DNA of 64,000 bases from Litorilinea aerophila. Lineage in GTDB: Bacteria > Chloroflexota > Anaerolineae > Caldilineales > Caldilineaceae. Under the pieces are notes generated by a model. That model was not told the DNA's origin. It did not search any database and saw only the letters and a list, made by a program, of their open reading frames with translations. The DNA is taken from contig NZ_VIGC02000018.1 of assembly GCF_006569185.2 (NCBI RefSeq), forward strand, positions 1-64,000. The letters run 5' to 3'. How positions within the stretch are numbered: the stretch's first letter is position 1; each line of letters starts with the position of its first letter. Shown in pieces: positions 1 to 9,576 of this stretch. The translations under genes and the position numbers were made by a program.

Positions 1-1
1 C

Positions 2-43
2 ATCAACCGGGACCCGGTGGACGGCGTGCTGCTGGAGACGTGA
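2..43 (+). CDS. C-terminal end of an unknown protein (partial)
   Basis: An open frame enters from the left edge and codes for 13 residues ending DGVLLET before a TGA at 41-43. The next gene starts about 150 bases later on the same strand. Too little is visible to name the product; the frame choice rests only on its stop and on the codon choice (GTG, CTG, GAG) typical of this genome. Confidence 0.4.
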   Translation: MNRDPVDGVLLET

Positions 44-63
44 TGGCCTGCCCACACCCAACC

Positions 64-166
64 ACTAGTACAGTCTGGCGTCAATACCACGGCAGAAATT
101 CCGGGTGCCCTTTGGGCGCGCTCCCTCCTCTGGTGGAAACCATCGGCGAATTTCTGCCGGGATTTA
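64..166. repeat. Family A palindromic repeat, copy 1
   Basis: This stretch is nearly identical (over 90% by eye, one 3-nt indel) to the reverse complement of 51714-51812, and a decayed relative lies near 53532-53606. It begins CTAG, reads CAGTCTGGCG, and holds an inner inverted repeat GGCAGAAATTC / GAATTTCTGCC that would fold into a long hairpin. It ends 25 bases before the next start codon. It looks like a non-autonomous mobile element or a REP-type sequence; no coding capacity is apparent. Confidence 0.8.
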
Positions 167-191
167 CGAACGCCAGCCCTGCCCTTTGCCC

Positions 192-1763
192 ATGAATTCA
201 GTCAACCGCTCCGCCGTGCGCCTGGGCTTCTGGGCCGTCCTCCTGCTGGGCGTCTTCGCCTGGGCGCCGGCCACCTACCCCGGCTACTGGAAAAGCCTGG
301 AAGGCTTCGTGCCTGTCTTCAACGTGGAGGCGTCCAGCGCCATCGCCAGCGTGGCCACCGTGCCGGACCTCTGGCGGGGGACCGGCCGGGCCGCCTTCCT
401 CCTGGCCCAACCCCTCCTGCTGATGGGGGTGAGCCCGGTGGCTGCGGTCCGGGCCCTCTTCATCCTCGCCTTCCTGCTGGGGGGGCTGGGCGTCTATATC
501 TGGCTGGAACCCCGGCTGGGGGACCGGGCGGCCGGGCTGGCGGGCCTGGCCTACATGCTCCTGCCGCCCCTGCTGGCCACGGTCTACGTGCGGGGCAGCC
601 TGGGCGACGCCCTGATCGCCGGCCTCCTGCCCCTGGCCCTGGCCGGTACCGCCATCTACGCCGAGAGCCGGGCCCCCAGCGCCGCAGCCATCGGCGTGCT
701 CAGCATCCTCTGGATGTGGCGGATCCAGGCCGGCCTGGCTGTCTTCGCCACCCTCCTCCTCCTGCTCTACGCCCTCCTGGTGGAACGCCATCCCCTGGCC
801 GGGCTGGTGGTGGCCGTCAGCGGCGCAGCCGGGCTGGTCAGCCTGGTGCCCCTCTGGGCCGTTCAGGCGCCCCCGGTGGAACCCTTTGGTCAACACTTCC
901 TCTACCTCCACCAGCTTCTGGTGGGCCAGTGGACGGTGGCCCCCAGCGTGGCGGGGTGGCAGGATCGCTACCCCTTCCAACTGGGCTTCGCGGTCTGGGG
1001 ACTGGCCTCGGTGGGCTTCTGGCTCTGGCGGGTGGACCGGGTACGCCTGCCCCTGGCCCAGTGGCGCCGCCTGCTCCTCTTCAGCTTCGGCGGTGCGGCC
1101 ATTCTGCTGGGCCTGACCCTGGGCATCAGCCAGCCCCTCTGGGAGTGGACCCGGGCCAGCCGCCTCCTGAGCTACCCCTGGCAGCTACTCATTGTGGCGG
1201 CCCCGCTCCTGGCGGTGGTCACCGCCAGCGCCGTGGCCCTCAGCCCGGTCTTCCAGCGCCCTCTCCTGTGGACGGCCCTGGTCGCACTGGTGGTGCTCAG
1301 CAGCTACCCCTACCTGACCGCGGACTACACCCGCTATCAGCCGCCAGAGCGGCCGGTGGCCATCGTGGGCGAGCGCCAGGAGCTGGTGCTCCTGGAGGCC
1401 CACCTGACCCAGGATCCCCGACACGCCGTGGCCGAGCTGTCGGTGACCTGGCAGGTGCTGCATCCCCTCGCCTTCGACTACAACGTCTTCTTCCAGGCCC
1501 TGGCGCCGGGAGAAAACGGCCTGCACGTGGTGGCCCAGCTGGACACCCAGCCCCTCCAGGGCAAGCGGCCCGCCACCACCTGGCAGGTGGGGGAAATTCT
1601 GGAGGATCACTACCGCCTGGACTTGAGCCAGGTGGCCGATCTGTTGCAGGAAGATCCCGGCCGCCTCCAGTTCTACTTCGGCTACTACGACTGGCGGGAC
1701 GGCAGCCGCCTGCCGGTGGACGGGGGCATCGATGATAAACTGGTATTCCATGGCGAACGATAA
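192..1763 (+). CDS. Polytopic membrane protein, function unknown
   Basis: A 523-residue protein with about ten hydrophobic segments, the first at residues 8-25, and a soluble C-terminal part from about residue 400 that looks beta-rich. The start at 192 is preferred because a longer frame would begin inside the family A repeat. The last codons overlap the next gene, another large membrane protein, so the two are probably co-translated. The N-terminal half, with the YLLPPLLATVYVRGSLGDAL stretch in a membrane context, loosely resembles the N-terminal region of its neighbour, suggesting a related GT-C-like or PTPS-related membrane fold. No catalytic motif is recognised, and a role in cell-envelope or glycan assembly is only inferred from the neighbour. 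Confidence 0.75.
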   Translation: MNSVNRSAVRLGFWAVLLLGVFAWAPATYPGYWKSLEGFVPVFNVEASSAIASVATVPDLWRGTGRAAFLLAQPLLLMGVSPVAAVRALFILAFLLGGLGVYIWLEPRLGDRAAGLAGLAYMLLPPLLATVYVRGSLGDALIAGLLPLALAGTAIYAESRAPSAAAIGVLSILWMWRIQAGLAVFATLLLLLYALLVERHPLAGLVVAVSGAAGLVSLVPLWAVQAPPVEPFGQHFLYLHQLLVGQWTVAPSVAGWQDRYPFQLGFAVWGLASVGFWLWRVDRVRLPLAQWRRLLLFSFGGAAILLGLTLGISQPLWEWTRASRLLSYPWQLLIVAAPLLAVVTASAVALSPVFQRPLLWTALVALVVLSSYPYLTADYTRYQPPERPVAIVGERQELVLLEAHLTQDPRHAVAELSVTWQVLHPLAFDYNVFFQALAPGENGLHVVAQLDTQPLQGKRPATTWQVGEILEDHYRLDLSQVADLLQEDPGRLQFYFGYYDWRDGSRLPVDGGIDDKLVFHGER

Positions 1764-3834
1764 CCCGCGAGACTCGGCTGCGGCCAGGCCTGTCCAGCCC
1801 CAGCCATCATCATCCGCCCGCCTGGGGGAGAGCACGGTCCTGCCCCTCTGGCGGGACAGCCTCTTCTGGTTGACCCTGGCCTTGAGCCTCTTTGCCGTGG
1901 CGCCCTTCATGTTGCCCGGCTACTTCTGGGGCGCCAACGACGCGCGCCACCACGTCTACTTCCTCTTCGAGTTCGACCGCCTGGTCCAGGATGGCATCTG
2001 GTGGCCCCGCTGGAGCCCAGACTTCGCCTTTGGCTACGGCTACCCCTTTTTCAACATCTACGCGCCCCTGAGCCACTTCCTGGCCGAGCTCTTGCTGCAC
2101 TTCGGCGGCCTCAGCTACACCGCCGCCATCGAATCCGTCTTCGGATTGAGCGTGGTTGCCAGCGCGGCGGCCATGTATGCCTTCGTCCGGGACTGGGGGA
2201 GCCGCCACATGGCCGTGGTGGCGGCCCTGGTCTATGTCTACGCGCCCTACCATCTGCTCAACCTCTACGTGCGGGCCAACCTGACCGAAAGCATGGCCCT
2301 GGTCTGGCTGCCCCTCTGCCTGTGGACCGTCCGTCAGGCCACGCTACGGCCCTCCTACGGCTGGTTCCTGGGGGTGGCCCTCAGCTTCGCCGGGCTGATG
2401 CTCACCAGCAACCTGGTCTTTGTGCTCTTCAGCCCCTTCCTGGGGCTCTACCTGGCGCTGCTGGGCGCACGCCAGGCCAGTGGGGTGGGAGGCGCTCCCC
2501 GGGTGCGTGCCGTCGGGGCGTGGCTGGGCCGCTGGATCCGGCAGGTGTGGGTGCCGGGCCTGGGCCTGGCCGCCGGCCTGGGCTGCAGCGCCGTCTTCTG
2601 GCTGCCCATGGCCCTGGAACGCCAGTACGTGCGGGTGGACCAGTGGTTTGATGGCCGCTACGATTTTCGAGGCCATTTTCTCTACTTTTTCCAGCTCTTC
2701 AGCCCCCGCTGGGGCTTCAAGGCCAGCATCCCCGGTCCCGACGACCTCATGGGCTTCCAGCTGGGCCCGGTCCCCCTCATCCTGGCCGTGGTGGGGGTGA
2801 TCCTGGTGTGGCGCCAGGTCCCTTCCCTGCGCGGCGAGATCGCCTTTTGGGCCGGCGTCGGCCTGGTCACCACCCTGTTGACCCTGCGCTGGGCCGCGCC
2901 CCTCTGGGACCTGCCCCTGCTGGGGACCTTCCTGGGCTTTGCCCAGTTCCCCTGGCGCTGGTTCAGCGTGACCCTGGTCTGCCTGAGCCTGCTGGCCGCC
3001 CTGCCGTTGCATCCGGCTCTGGGCGGCGGGGGGACGTCCCTGCGGCTGAATCTGCCCCTGCTGGCGGTCATCCTCCTGGTGCTGCTGGGCAGCTATCCCC
3101 TGCTGCGGGTGGAGATCGTGCCGCCGGCCGAAGGGCCGGTGGGGCTGCCCGCGCTGATGCGCTTCCAGCAATCGTCCGACGAGATGACCGGCAGCACCGC
3201 CTGGGTGAAGGAGATCCCCACCTGGAGCCCCATGGCAGACGAGTACATCAGCCGGGAGAAGGCGGGCGAAGCGGTGACGCCGGTGGCCTCCATGGTGGAC
3301 TATACCACCCTCAACTACAACCGGGAGACGGGCTTCGTGGTGAATTCCGAATCCCGCAGCAGCATCCACGAGGAGGTCTGGTATTGGTCGCCCCTGCCGG
3401 GCCGACGCATCGTCTTCAACCAGTTCTACTATCCCGGCTGGCGGGCCTATCTGCTGGACGGCAAACACGGCAAGCCGGTGCGGGAGCTGCCCATCGTGCC
3501 GGAGGGGTGCCTGCCCCCGGGGATGTCGCCGCCGAAGGGTGAATACGCGATGCCCTGCCCGCCCCTGCCCCCCGGCACGGACGATCTGGTGAACCTGGCC
3601 GAGGAGCCCACCCGAACCGACAGCACCCTGGGTCGGATGACCGTGCCGGTGCCCCCGGGGGAGGGCTACGTGCTGCTGCGATATGAAGATACGCCGCCGC
3701 GGACCATCGGTAAATTTATCTCTCTGGCAACTTTCGTTATACTGTTGTTGACAGGTGTGTTGACAGGTGTATTGTCAGGCGTGTTGTCAGACAGCGGACG
3801 CCCCTTGGGGCGGCAATGGATCCATCGACGATGA
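1732..3834 (+). CDS. Multi-spanning membrane protein of the PTPS-related (6-pyruvoyl-tetrahydropterin synthase-related) type
   Basis: About 700 residues with roughly a dozen membrane segments. The segment near residues 80-120, with GYGYPFFNIYAPLSHFLAE following an acidic extracytoplasmic region, matches the hallmark of the so-called PTPS-related membrane domain common in Chloroflexota and resembles GT-C glycosyltransferases; the enzymatic name is historical and unproven. The region from about residue 450 to 640 is soluble. Translation may start at 1732 or at the ATG at 1750; neither has a strong ribosome site and both overlap the previous gene. The last membrane segment is built from a 12-bp tandem repeat, and the 3' end overlaps the Nudix gene by 19 bases. 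Confidence 0.75.
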   Translation: MINWYSMANDNPRDSAAARPVQPQPSSSARLGESTVLPLWRDSLFWLTLALSLFAVAPFMLPGYFWGANDARHHVYFLFEFDRLVQDGIWWPRWSPDFAFGYGYPFFNIYAPLSHFLAELLLHFGGLSYTAAIESVFGLSVVASAAAMYAFVRDWGSRHMAVVAALVYVYAPYHLLNLYVRANLTESMALVWLPLCLWTVRQATLRPSYGWFLGVALSFAGLMLTSNLVFVLFSPFLGLYLALLGARQASGVGGAPRVRAVGAWLGRWIRQVWVPGLGLAAGLGCSAVFWLPMALERQYVRVDQWFDGRYDFRGHFLYFFQLFSPRWGFKASIPGPDDLMGFQLGPVPLILAVVGVILVWRQVPSLRGEIAFWAGVGLVTTLLTLRWAAPLWDLPLLGTFLGFAQFPWRWFSVTLVCLSLLAALPLHPALGGGGTSLRLNLPLLAVILLVLLGSYPLLRVEIVPPAEGPVGLPALMRFQQSSDEMTGSTAWVKEIPTWSPMADEYISREKAGEAVTPVASMVDYTTLNYNRETGFVVNSESRSSIHEEVWYWSPLPGRRIVFNQFYYPGWRAYLLDGKHGKPVRELPIVPEGCLPPGMSPPKGEYAMPCPPLPPGTDDLVNLAEEPTRTDSTLGRMTVPVPPGEGYVLLRYEDTPPRTIGKFISLATFVILLLTGVLTGVLSGVLSDSGRPLGRQWIHRR
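3748..3795 (+). repeat. 12-bp tandem repeat inside a coding region (four units)
   Basis: Units TTGACAGGTGTG, TTGACAGGTGTA, TTGTCAGGCGTG and TTGTCAGACAGC follow each other without gap and encode a repeating Leu-Thr/Ser-Gly-Val pattern in the C-terminal membrane helix of the preceding gene. It is in frame and may vary in copy number between strains. Confidence 0.85.
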
Positions 3835-4541
3835 CAGAGACAACCCACGTGCAGCACGAACCCGGCCAGATGGGCCCGGACAGGACACGGCTTCCCGCCG
3901 CGCTCCCCCAGTCGGAGCCGTTGTCCGAAGGGACGGCGGTGGCGCCAGAGGCGCCGGAAGTCATGCTTCGGCTGCCCATGATCGTGGAAGATGAAGTCTG
4001 CGAGCTCTCCATGCGCTACGGCACGCCCATCCGCCGGACCTATCATGTGGTGGCCGATGATTACATCTACACCTATCGCTGGCGCAAGGACCTGGATCGC
4101 CGGGCCGAAGTGGTCTTTGTGCTCCAGGAGCCGGCAGGCCGCATCTGGGTGCACGCCAAGCCCCACTATCCGGCCCGCCTCTACCGGCTGCCTTCTGGAG
4201 GGATCCACTGGCACGAGCGGGTGGAGGACGCCCTCTTCCGGGAGATCGAGGAGGAGACCGGGCTGTCGGTCTACCTGGAGCGCTTCCTGGGGCTCATCGA
4301 GTATCGCTTCCACCGGGGCACCTCCACCGTCCAGTTCGCCAGCTACATCTTTCACCTGCGTTGTGAGGAAGGCGTGCCGGTCTGTCATGCCAGCGAGAAG
4401 ATTTCCGAGTTTCGGCCCATCCTGCCCGCCCAGCTTTCGTTGATCATCGCCAGCCTGCGCAACCTGATGGGCGACCGCCGCGGCTGGGGGCAATGGCGGG
4501 CGCTGGCCCACGATCTGGTGTATCGTTATCTGGTGAATTGA
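3816..4541 (+). CDS. Nudix hydrolase
   Basis: A 241-residue protein with a complete Nudix box at residues 128-150: G-x5-E-x7-REIEEETGL fits GX5EX7REUXEEXGU, so Mg-dependent hydrolysis of a nucleoside diphosphate linked to another moiety is expected. The first 45 residues are low complexity and the rest is the single Nudix fold; no second domain is seen. It overlaps the membrane gene before it by 19 bases. An internal ATG at 3828 is an alternative start. The substrate cannot be told from the sequence. Confidence 0.88.
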   Translation: MDPSTMTETTHVQHEPGQMGPDRTRLPAALPQSEPLSEGTAVAPEAPEVMLRLPMIVEDEVCELSMRYGTPIRRTYHVVADDYIYTYRWRKDLDRRAEVVFVLQEPAGRIWVHAKPHYPARLYRLPSGGIHWHERVEDALFREIEEETGLSVYLERFLGLIEYRFHRGTSTVQFASYIFHLRCEEGVPVCHASEKISEFRPILPAQLSLIIASLRNLMGDRRGWGQWRALAHDLVYRYLVN

Positions 4542-4551
4542 GTCTCAGTCG

Positions 4552-4786
4552 TTCACGATTGGCTCTACTGCACAAAGGTCAAATGAGGACGCTGCCCCAC
4601 GCAGATGAACGCGGATTCGGGTGACTCCCTCCAGTGTTTCTTTGCGCCTTTGTGCCTTTGCGCCTTTGCGTTCAAAAATGCCCTTTTTGCAGGGGAGTCA
4701 CGATTGCAACGCCAAGTCAACGCAGAGTCGGCATCCGCCGATGCCGGGCCAGCGGGACAGCTCCGCAGATGGGCAACAATCGTGAA
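4552..4786. repeat. Family C mosaic element, copy 1
   Basis: The non-coding stretch between the Nudix gene and pheT is bounded by a perfect 10-bp inverted repeat, TTCACGATTG at 4552 and CAATCGTGAA at 4777. Its inner part 4577-4691 (pyrimidine-rich CTTTGTGCCTTTGCG run) recurs inverted at 17984-18083, and its part near 4730-4790 (GTCGGCATCC, then CTCCGCAGATGGGCAAC) recurs at 48407-48460. Short open frames here are not genes. Confidence 0.75.
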
Positions 4787-4830
4787 GTACTGAATCTGAC
4801 CAACGAAAATCCGTCGAGGAGTGTGGTTTC

Positions 4831-7413
4831 ATGCGCGTGCCATTGTCGTGGTTACGGGAATATGTGGAGATCAGGCTGCCCACGCCGGCCCTGGCGGAAC
4901 GGCTGACCCTGGCCGGCCTGGAGGTGGCGTCGGTGGAGCAGATCGGCGACTGGTGGGATCCGGAGACCATCGTCGTGGGCGAGGTGCTGGCCGTCCTGCC
5001 CCACCCCAACGCCGACCGGCTGGTCCTGGTGGATGTGGACTACGGCGGCCAGGAGCCGGAGCGGGTGGTCACCGGCGCGCCCAACCTCTTCGCCTACCGG
5101 GGCGCCAGCAAGGCCGACGGCACCCTCCCTGTGCTCAAGGTGGCCTTCGCCCGGGCCGGCGCCGTGCTGGTGGATGCCTACAGCGAGGAACGGCCCCGCC
5201 CCCGTAAAAAACTCAAGCCCACCAAGATCCGGGGCATCCCTTCCGCGGGCATGGTCTGCTCTGAGCGGGAGCTGGGCCTCAGCGAAGAACACGAGGGGAT
5301 CCTCATCCTGCCGCCGGATGCCCCCGTGGGCCAGCCCCTGCGGGACTACCTGGGCGACGAGGTGCTGGAGCTGGAGTTGACGCCCGACATGGCCCGCTGT
5401 CTCAGCATCGTCGGCGTGGCCCGGGAAGTGGCCGCGCTCACCGGCGGCGAGCTGCGCCTCCCCCCCGACGAGCTGGCCGCCACCGGCTCCGACCAGGCCC
5501 AGGATTACGTGGACGTGCGCATCGACGAGCCGGCCCTCTGCAACCGCTACATCGGCACCATGATCGTGGACGTGCAGGTGGGCGAATCCCCCCGCTGGAT
5601 GCAGGAGCGGCTCATCAAGGCGGGCATGCGGCCCATCAACAACGTGGTGGACATCACCAACTACGTGATGCTGGAGTGGGGCCAGCCCCTCCACGCCTTC
5701 GACTACGACGTGCTCAAGGCCCGGGCCGCCCGGGTGGGCGATTCCCGACCCACCATCATCGTGCGCCGGGCCGCGCCCGGGGAGAAATTCACCACCCTGG
5801 ACGGCGTGGAGCGGGAGCTGGACGACTCCATGCTGATGATCGCAGACACGGCCGGCTCCATCGCCATCGCCGGCGTGATGGGCGGCCTGGAGAGCGAAGT
5901 CAGCGACCAGACCCGCAACGTCCTCCTGGAGGCCGCCACCTTCGAAGGCATCAACAACCGGCGCACCGCCCAGCAGTTGCGCCTTCCCAGCGAGGCCAGC
6001 TATCGCTTCGCCCGGGGTGTGCCCGCCACCCTCAACGCCATCGCCGCACGGCGGGCCGCCGAACTCATGCGGCGCTACGCCGGCGGCCGGGTGGTGCCCG
6101 GCATGGTGGATGCCTACCCGGTGCCCCAGGAGCATCCCGTGGTCTACACCACCCAGAGCGACATGCGCCGCCTCCTGGGCATGGAGGTCACCCTGGAGGA
6201 AGTGGCCGCGGCCCTGCGTCGGCTGGACTTCCAGGTGGAGTCCGTGGCCGGGCCCGATCCCCAGGCGCCGGAAGACGCCACCTTCGCCCTGCACCGGGAG
6301 GACGGCGAGCCCATGCTGGCCTGCCGCCCCCCCTGGTACCGGCTGGACATCCGCATCCCCGCCGACCTGACTGAGGAGGTGGCCCGGATCATCGGCTACG
6401 AACAGGTGGGCGCCACCCTCATGGACGAGGCCCTGCCCGTGCAGCGGCGCAACCCGGTGCTGGAGACCGAGGAGAAGGTACGGGATCTGCTGGTCCAGTG
6501 TGGCCTGCAGGAGATCATCAACCACCCCCTGACCACACCGGAGAACCACGAGAAGCTGCGCCTGGCCCCCGCCGGCAACGGCCAGCAGCCGGCCTACGTG
6601 ACCCTGGCCAACCCCATCGCCGCCGAGCGCCGCGCCATGCGCCGCTCCATGCTGGTCAGCGCCCTGGAGAACCTGGCCCGCAACTTGCGCTACACCGACC
6701 GCCTGACCACCTTCGAGATCGGCCGGGTCTACCTGCCCGAGGCGGGCGACGGCATCCTGCCCCTGGAGGATCGGCGGGTGAGCATCCTGCTGGCCGGCCC
6801 CCGCAAGCCCCGCAGCTTCCACCATGGGGTCGAGGAGCGGGAGCCCCTGGACTTCTTCGACCTGAAGGGGGTAGTGGAAGTGCTCCTGGAGCGGCTGGGC
6901 TTCCAGCGGGCCCAGGTCACCTTCACCGCCAGGCCGGACACCGGCACCTTTGGCCCCCGCTGTGCCGAGGTGTTCGTGGACGGGGAATCCCTGGGCCTGA
7001 TGGGCGAGCTCCACCCCCGGGTGCGCAGCGACTTCGGCCTGCCGCCCATCCGGGTCTGCGCGGCCGAGCTGCGTCTGGCGCCCCTGGTCAAGCCCCACTG
7101 GAGCCTGGAGCCCATGGCGCCCATCAGCAACTACCCGCCGGTGGTGGAGGATCTGGCCTTCGAGGTGCCGGAGGCGGTGACCGTGCGCCAGGTGGAGGAC
7201 GCCATCTGGGCGGCCGGGGATGAGCGGCTGGTGGCGGTGGAGCTCTTCGACATCTACCGGGGCGCCCCCCTGCCGCCGGGGCACAAGTCCCTGGCCTTCC
7301 GCCTGACCTACCAGCACCCCGCCCGCACCCTGGGGGAGAAGGAGGTGGCCCAGCTCCGCCAGCGCATCATCCGGGGCGTGGAACAGGCGGTGGGTGCCCG
7401 CCTGCGACGTTAA
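4831..7413 (+). CDS. pheT: Phenylalanine--tRNA ligase, beta subunit
   Basis: The 860-residue protein is the large subunit of the alpha2-beta2 enzyme that charges tRNA-Phe in the cytoplasm. Domains in order: N-terminal [12 protein letters not shown] segment, an EMAP-like tRNA-binding domain at about 40-160, the B3/B4 editing domain around 210-420 ([20 protein letters not shown]), B5 around 430-540, a catalytic-like core at about 560-760, and a ferredoxin-fold anticodon-binding domain at the end ([15 protein letters not shown]). It is somewhat longer than the usual 790-810. GAGGAG at 4816-4821 is a good ribosome site. pheS is not next to it, which is unusual, since the two are often paired. Confidence 0.97.
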   Translation: MRVPLSWLREYVEIRLPTPALAERLTLAGLEVASVEQIGDWWDPETIVVGEVLAVLPHPNADRLVLVDVDYGGQEPERVVTGAPNLFAYRGASKADGTLPVLKVAFARAGAVLVDAYSEERPRPRKKLKPTKIRGIPSAGMVCSERELGLSEEHEGILILPPDAPVGQPLRDYLGDEVLELELTPDMARCLSIVGVAREVAALTGGELRLPPDELAATGSDQAQDYVDVRIDEPALCNRYIGTMIVDVQVGESPRWMQERLIKAGMRPINNVVDITNYVMLEWGQPLHAFDYDVLKARAARVGDSRPTIIVRRAAPGEKFTTLDGVERELDDSMLMIADTAGSIAIAGVMGGLESEVSDQTRNVLLEAATFEGINNRRTAQQLRLPSEASYRFARGVPATLNAIAARRAAELMRRYAGGRVVPGMVDAYPVPQEHPVVYTTQSDMRRLLGMEVTLEEVAAALRRLDFQVESVAGPDPQAPEDATFALHREDGEPMLACRPPWYRLDIRIPADLTEEVARIIGYEQVGATLMDEALPVQRRNPVLETEEKVRDLLVQCGLQEIINHPLTTPENHEKLRLAPAGNGQQPAYVTLANPIAAERRAMRRSMLVSALENLARNLRYTDRLTTFEIGRVYLPEAGDGILPLEDRRVSILLAGPRKPRSFHHGVEEREPLDFFDLKGVVEVLLERLGFQRAQVTFTARPDTGTFGPRCAEVFVDGESLGLMGELHPRVRSDFGLPPIRVCAAELRLAPLVKPHWSLEPMAPISNYPPVVEDLAFEVPEAVTVRQVEDAIWAAGDERLVAVELFDIYRGAPLPPGHKSLAFRLTYQHPARTLGEKEVAQLRQRIIRGVEQAVGARLRR

Positions 7414-7441
7414 ACGGGCGCTTGGGAAACGGGGCAGCACC

Positions 7442-9352
7442 ATGAACGGCCGTGAGGAGCTTCTCCTGCGTTCCACCGGCCTGCGGGGTGTGCCCCGACG
7501 TTTTGTCCTGCGCCTGGTCCACGGGGACCTGGTCAAACGGCGGGCCGAATGTTTTGTGGTGAACCACTACCCGGGCCTGCGGGTTTCGGGCGCGGCCCGG
7601 GCGGTGGATCAGTATACGGGCGGCATGCTCAGTGCCATGGCCGCGCGCGGGGTCTTCAACGGACCGCCGGGCGCGGTCTATTTTGTCCCGGCCATCCTGA
7701 CCCCCCTGGCCACCAACATCATCGCCGTCCTCTCCCTGGGGGAATACGAACGCTTCCTGCGGCCGGATGTGGGCGTGCCCGGCGCAGTCCAGTTCATCCA
7801 GGAGCGGCTGCGCCAGATCGGCCACAGCCTGGCCGTGGCCTGCGCCGAAGTCAAGCTGCGGGATGTGGCCTCTACCCTCCACGGCACCGGCGAAAGCGCC
7901 CAGATCGACCCGGCCCTGGCCATGCAGTATTTCCTGGCCGGCTACTGGCAGGGCCTCAAAGAGAGCGGCGAGCCGGGACAGACCTACTGGCTCACCCTGG
8001 TGGAGATCGATGGGAGCAAGTTGGAGGGGGTACGGGCCGGCATTGCCGCGGCCATCGAGGCCGGCCAGTGTGGCGACCTGCAGCCGGTGGGCGAGATGGC
8101 GGGCCCCCAGGCCGGGGACGGCCTCATCCCGTGGGCGTGGATGGGCAACCTGGACACCATCCAGGAGCCCCGGCGCCGCTTCCTGCCCCGGCACCTGCGG
8201 CTGGGTGCGCTGCTGGAAGGGAGCGGCCAGTTCAAGCTCAGCATCATCGGGACCGGATCGGCGGACCAGGTGGTCTTCGACCGCTACCCGCGCCCCGCCA
8301 TCGACGACGCCCGCCAGCTCCTGGCCGAGACCCGGCAACAGGCAGGCGCGGCCCTGCAGCAGATTGCCCAGGCCGAAAGCGCGGGCGGCGACGGGGAACG
8401 GGCTGCCCTCCTGGCGGGCAAACGGGCCAAGGTGGACGCGGATGTGCGGGAGCGGGTCACCGCGCTGGGTCGCACCCTCTACAACCAGCTCTTCAACCCG
8501 GATGTGGCTGCGGGCATTCGACAGCGGCTGGCCACCAAGGATGCCCAGATCCTGCTGCTGCGCCTGGATGAAAATACCGCGGGGATTCCCTGGGAGCTCC
8601 TGGACGACGGGTCGGGGCTCTTCGCCCTCACCCGGCGCATGGGCCGACAACTGGAGCTGGTGGGGCAGGTGCGCCAGCCGCCCAGCCGGCCGGTCGACAG
8701 CCGGGGCCGGCTCCGGGTGCTGCTGGTGGCCAACCCGACAGGCGACCTGCCCGCCATCGAGGAGGAGAGCCGGCGCATTCTGAGCGCCCTCTATGCCCTG
8801 CCCGGGGTGGAGATCCAGGTCAAGGCCTTCTTCGGCGCAGAGGTGCGCCGCCGCTACGTGATGGCTGCCCTCAACGAACGCTACGACGTCTTCCACTTTG
8901 CCGGCCACGCCTACTACCATCCCCAAATGCCCGCGGAGAGCGGCCTGGTGCTGGCCGGCGGCGACGTCCTGACCGCGGACATGATGTGGAGCCTAGCCGA
9001 GCCGCCTGCGCTGGTCTTTTTCAACGGGTGCGAGACCGCGGCCACGCCGGCCGACCGGGTAGCCGGTGGCGGACGCCTGAGCAGCGAGCTGCCCCTGGGC
9101 TCCATCAGTGCCCTGCTGCGGGCCGGAACCCGTAATTTTGTGGGGACCCAGTGGCCGGTGGAGGATGTGGCCGCGGCGGAAGTGGCCATCGCCTGCTATG
9201 CGGAGCTGGCCCGGGGGGAAAGCGTGGGCGAGGCCCTGCGCCGGGCCCGCCTCCGGACCATCGAGGCCCTGGGGTTCGCCCATTTGAGCTGGGCCAGCTA
9301 CGTGCTCTATGGCTCGCCATGGAACCGGCTGCTGGAGGAGGATGTCTTCTGA
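7442..9352 (+). CDS. CHAT-domain caspase-like protein with a macro/M17-N-like N-terminal domain
   Basis: A 636-residue protein ending in a CHAT domain (about 450-636), a clan CD cysteine peptidase fold related to caspases and separase. The catalytic pair is visible: His489 in HFAGHA and Cys530 in FFNGCET, followed by GTRNFVGTQWPVED and a closing SYVLYGSPW typical of the family. Residues about 10-140 (AECFVVNHY, TGGMLSAMAARGVF, IIAVLSLGEYERF) resemble the macro-like N-terminal domain of M17 leucine aminopeptidases; this is pattern recognition, not proof. A helical linker at about 280-340 joins them. No TPR repeats, which usually accompany CHAT, are seen. It starts 28 bases after pheT; the start at 7442 avoids a 16-residue overlap-type extension. 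Confidence 0.85.
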   Translation: MNGREELLLRSTGLRGVPRRFVLRLVHGDLVKRRAECFVVNHYPGLRVSGAARAVDQYTGGMLSAMAARGVFNGPPGAVYFVPAILTPLATNIIAVLSLGEYERFLRPDVGVPGAVQFIQERLRQIGHSLAVACAEVKLRDVASTLHGTGESAQIDPALAMQYFLAGYWQGLKESGEPGQTYWLTLVEIDGSKLEGVRAGIAAAIEAGQCGDLQPVGEMAGPQAGDGLIPWAWMGNLDTIQEPRRRFLPRHLRLGALLEGSGQFKLSIIGTGSADQVVFDRYPRPAIDDARQLLAETRQQAGAALQQIAQAESAGGDGERAALLAGKRAKVDADVRERVTALGRTLYNQLFNPDVAAGIRQRLATKDAQILLLRLDENTAGIPWELLDDGSGLFALTRRMGRQLELVGQVRQPPSRPVDSRGRLRVLLVANPTGDLPAIEEESRRILSALYALPGVEIQVKAFFGAEVRRRYVMAALNERYDVFHFAGHAYYHPQMPAESGLVLAGGDVLTADMMWSLAEPPALVFFNGCETAATPADRVAGGGRLSSELPLGSISALLRAGTRNFVGTQWPVEDVAAAEVAIACYAELARGESVGEALRRARLRTIEALGFAHLSWASYVLYGSPWNRLLEEDVF

Positions 9353-9353
9353 C

Positions 9354-9429
9354 GGTAGGGGCGAACCCGCACGGACGCCGGTACGCCGTCGATCCGGTCA
9401 CCTCCGGCGGGCCAGAGACCCGCCCTACG
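9354..9429. repeat. Single hairpin element related to the 21.9-22.5 kb array
   Basis: Directly after the CHAT gene stop, GGTAGGGGCG pairs with CGCCCTAC and an inner GGCGGG-CCAGAGA-CCCGCC hairpin has the same CCAGAGA loop as the array units. It may act as a transcription end. From 9430 to 9576 nothing further is recognised. Confidence 0.6.
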
Positions 9430-9576
9430 CTCCCATGGCCCCCAATCCGCGCGAATGGCGCCCCTTGCCGTCGGGGCGACTTCCAGCCGCCCTATGGTAC
9501 CACCCCCCAGGCAGGTGAAAGGAGAACAACGGATGCGCAGCTACGAGCTGCGCCTACAACGGGGCTCCGGTTGCTT

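Noticed and set aside
4605-4906. Small open frames between the Nudix gene and pheT
   Set aside because: They lie in a repeat with copies elsewhere and have no ribosome site or homologous pattern.
4852-7536. Long minus-strand open frame over pheT
   Set aside because: Antisense shadow of pheT with low-complexity composition; no family motif.
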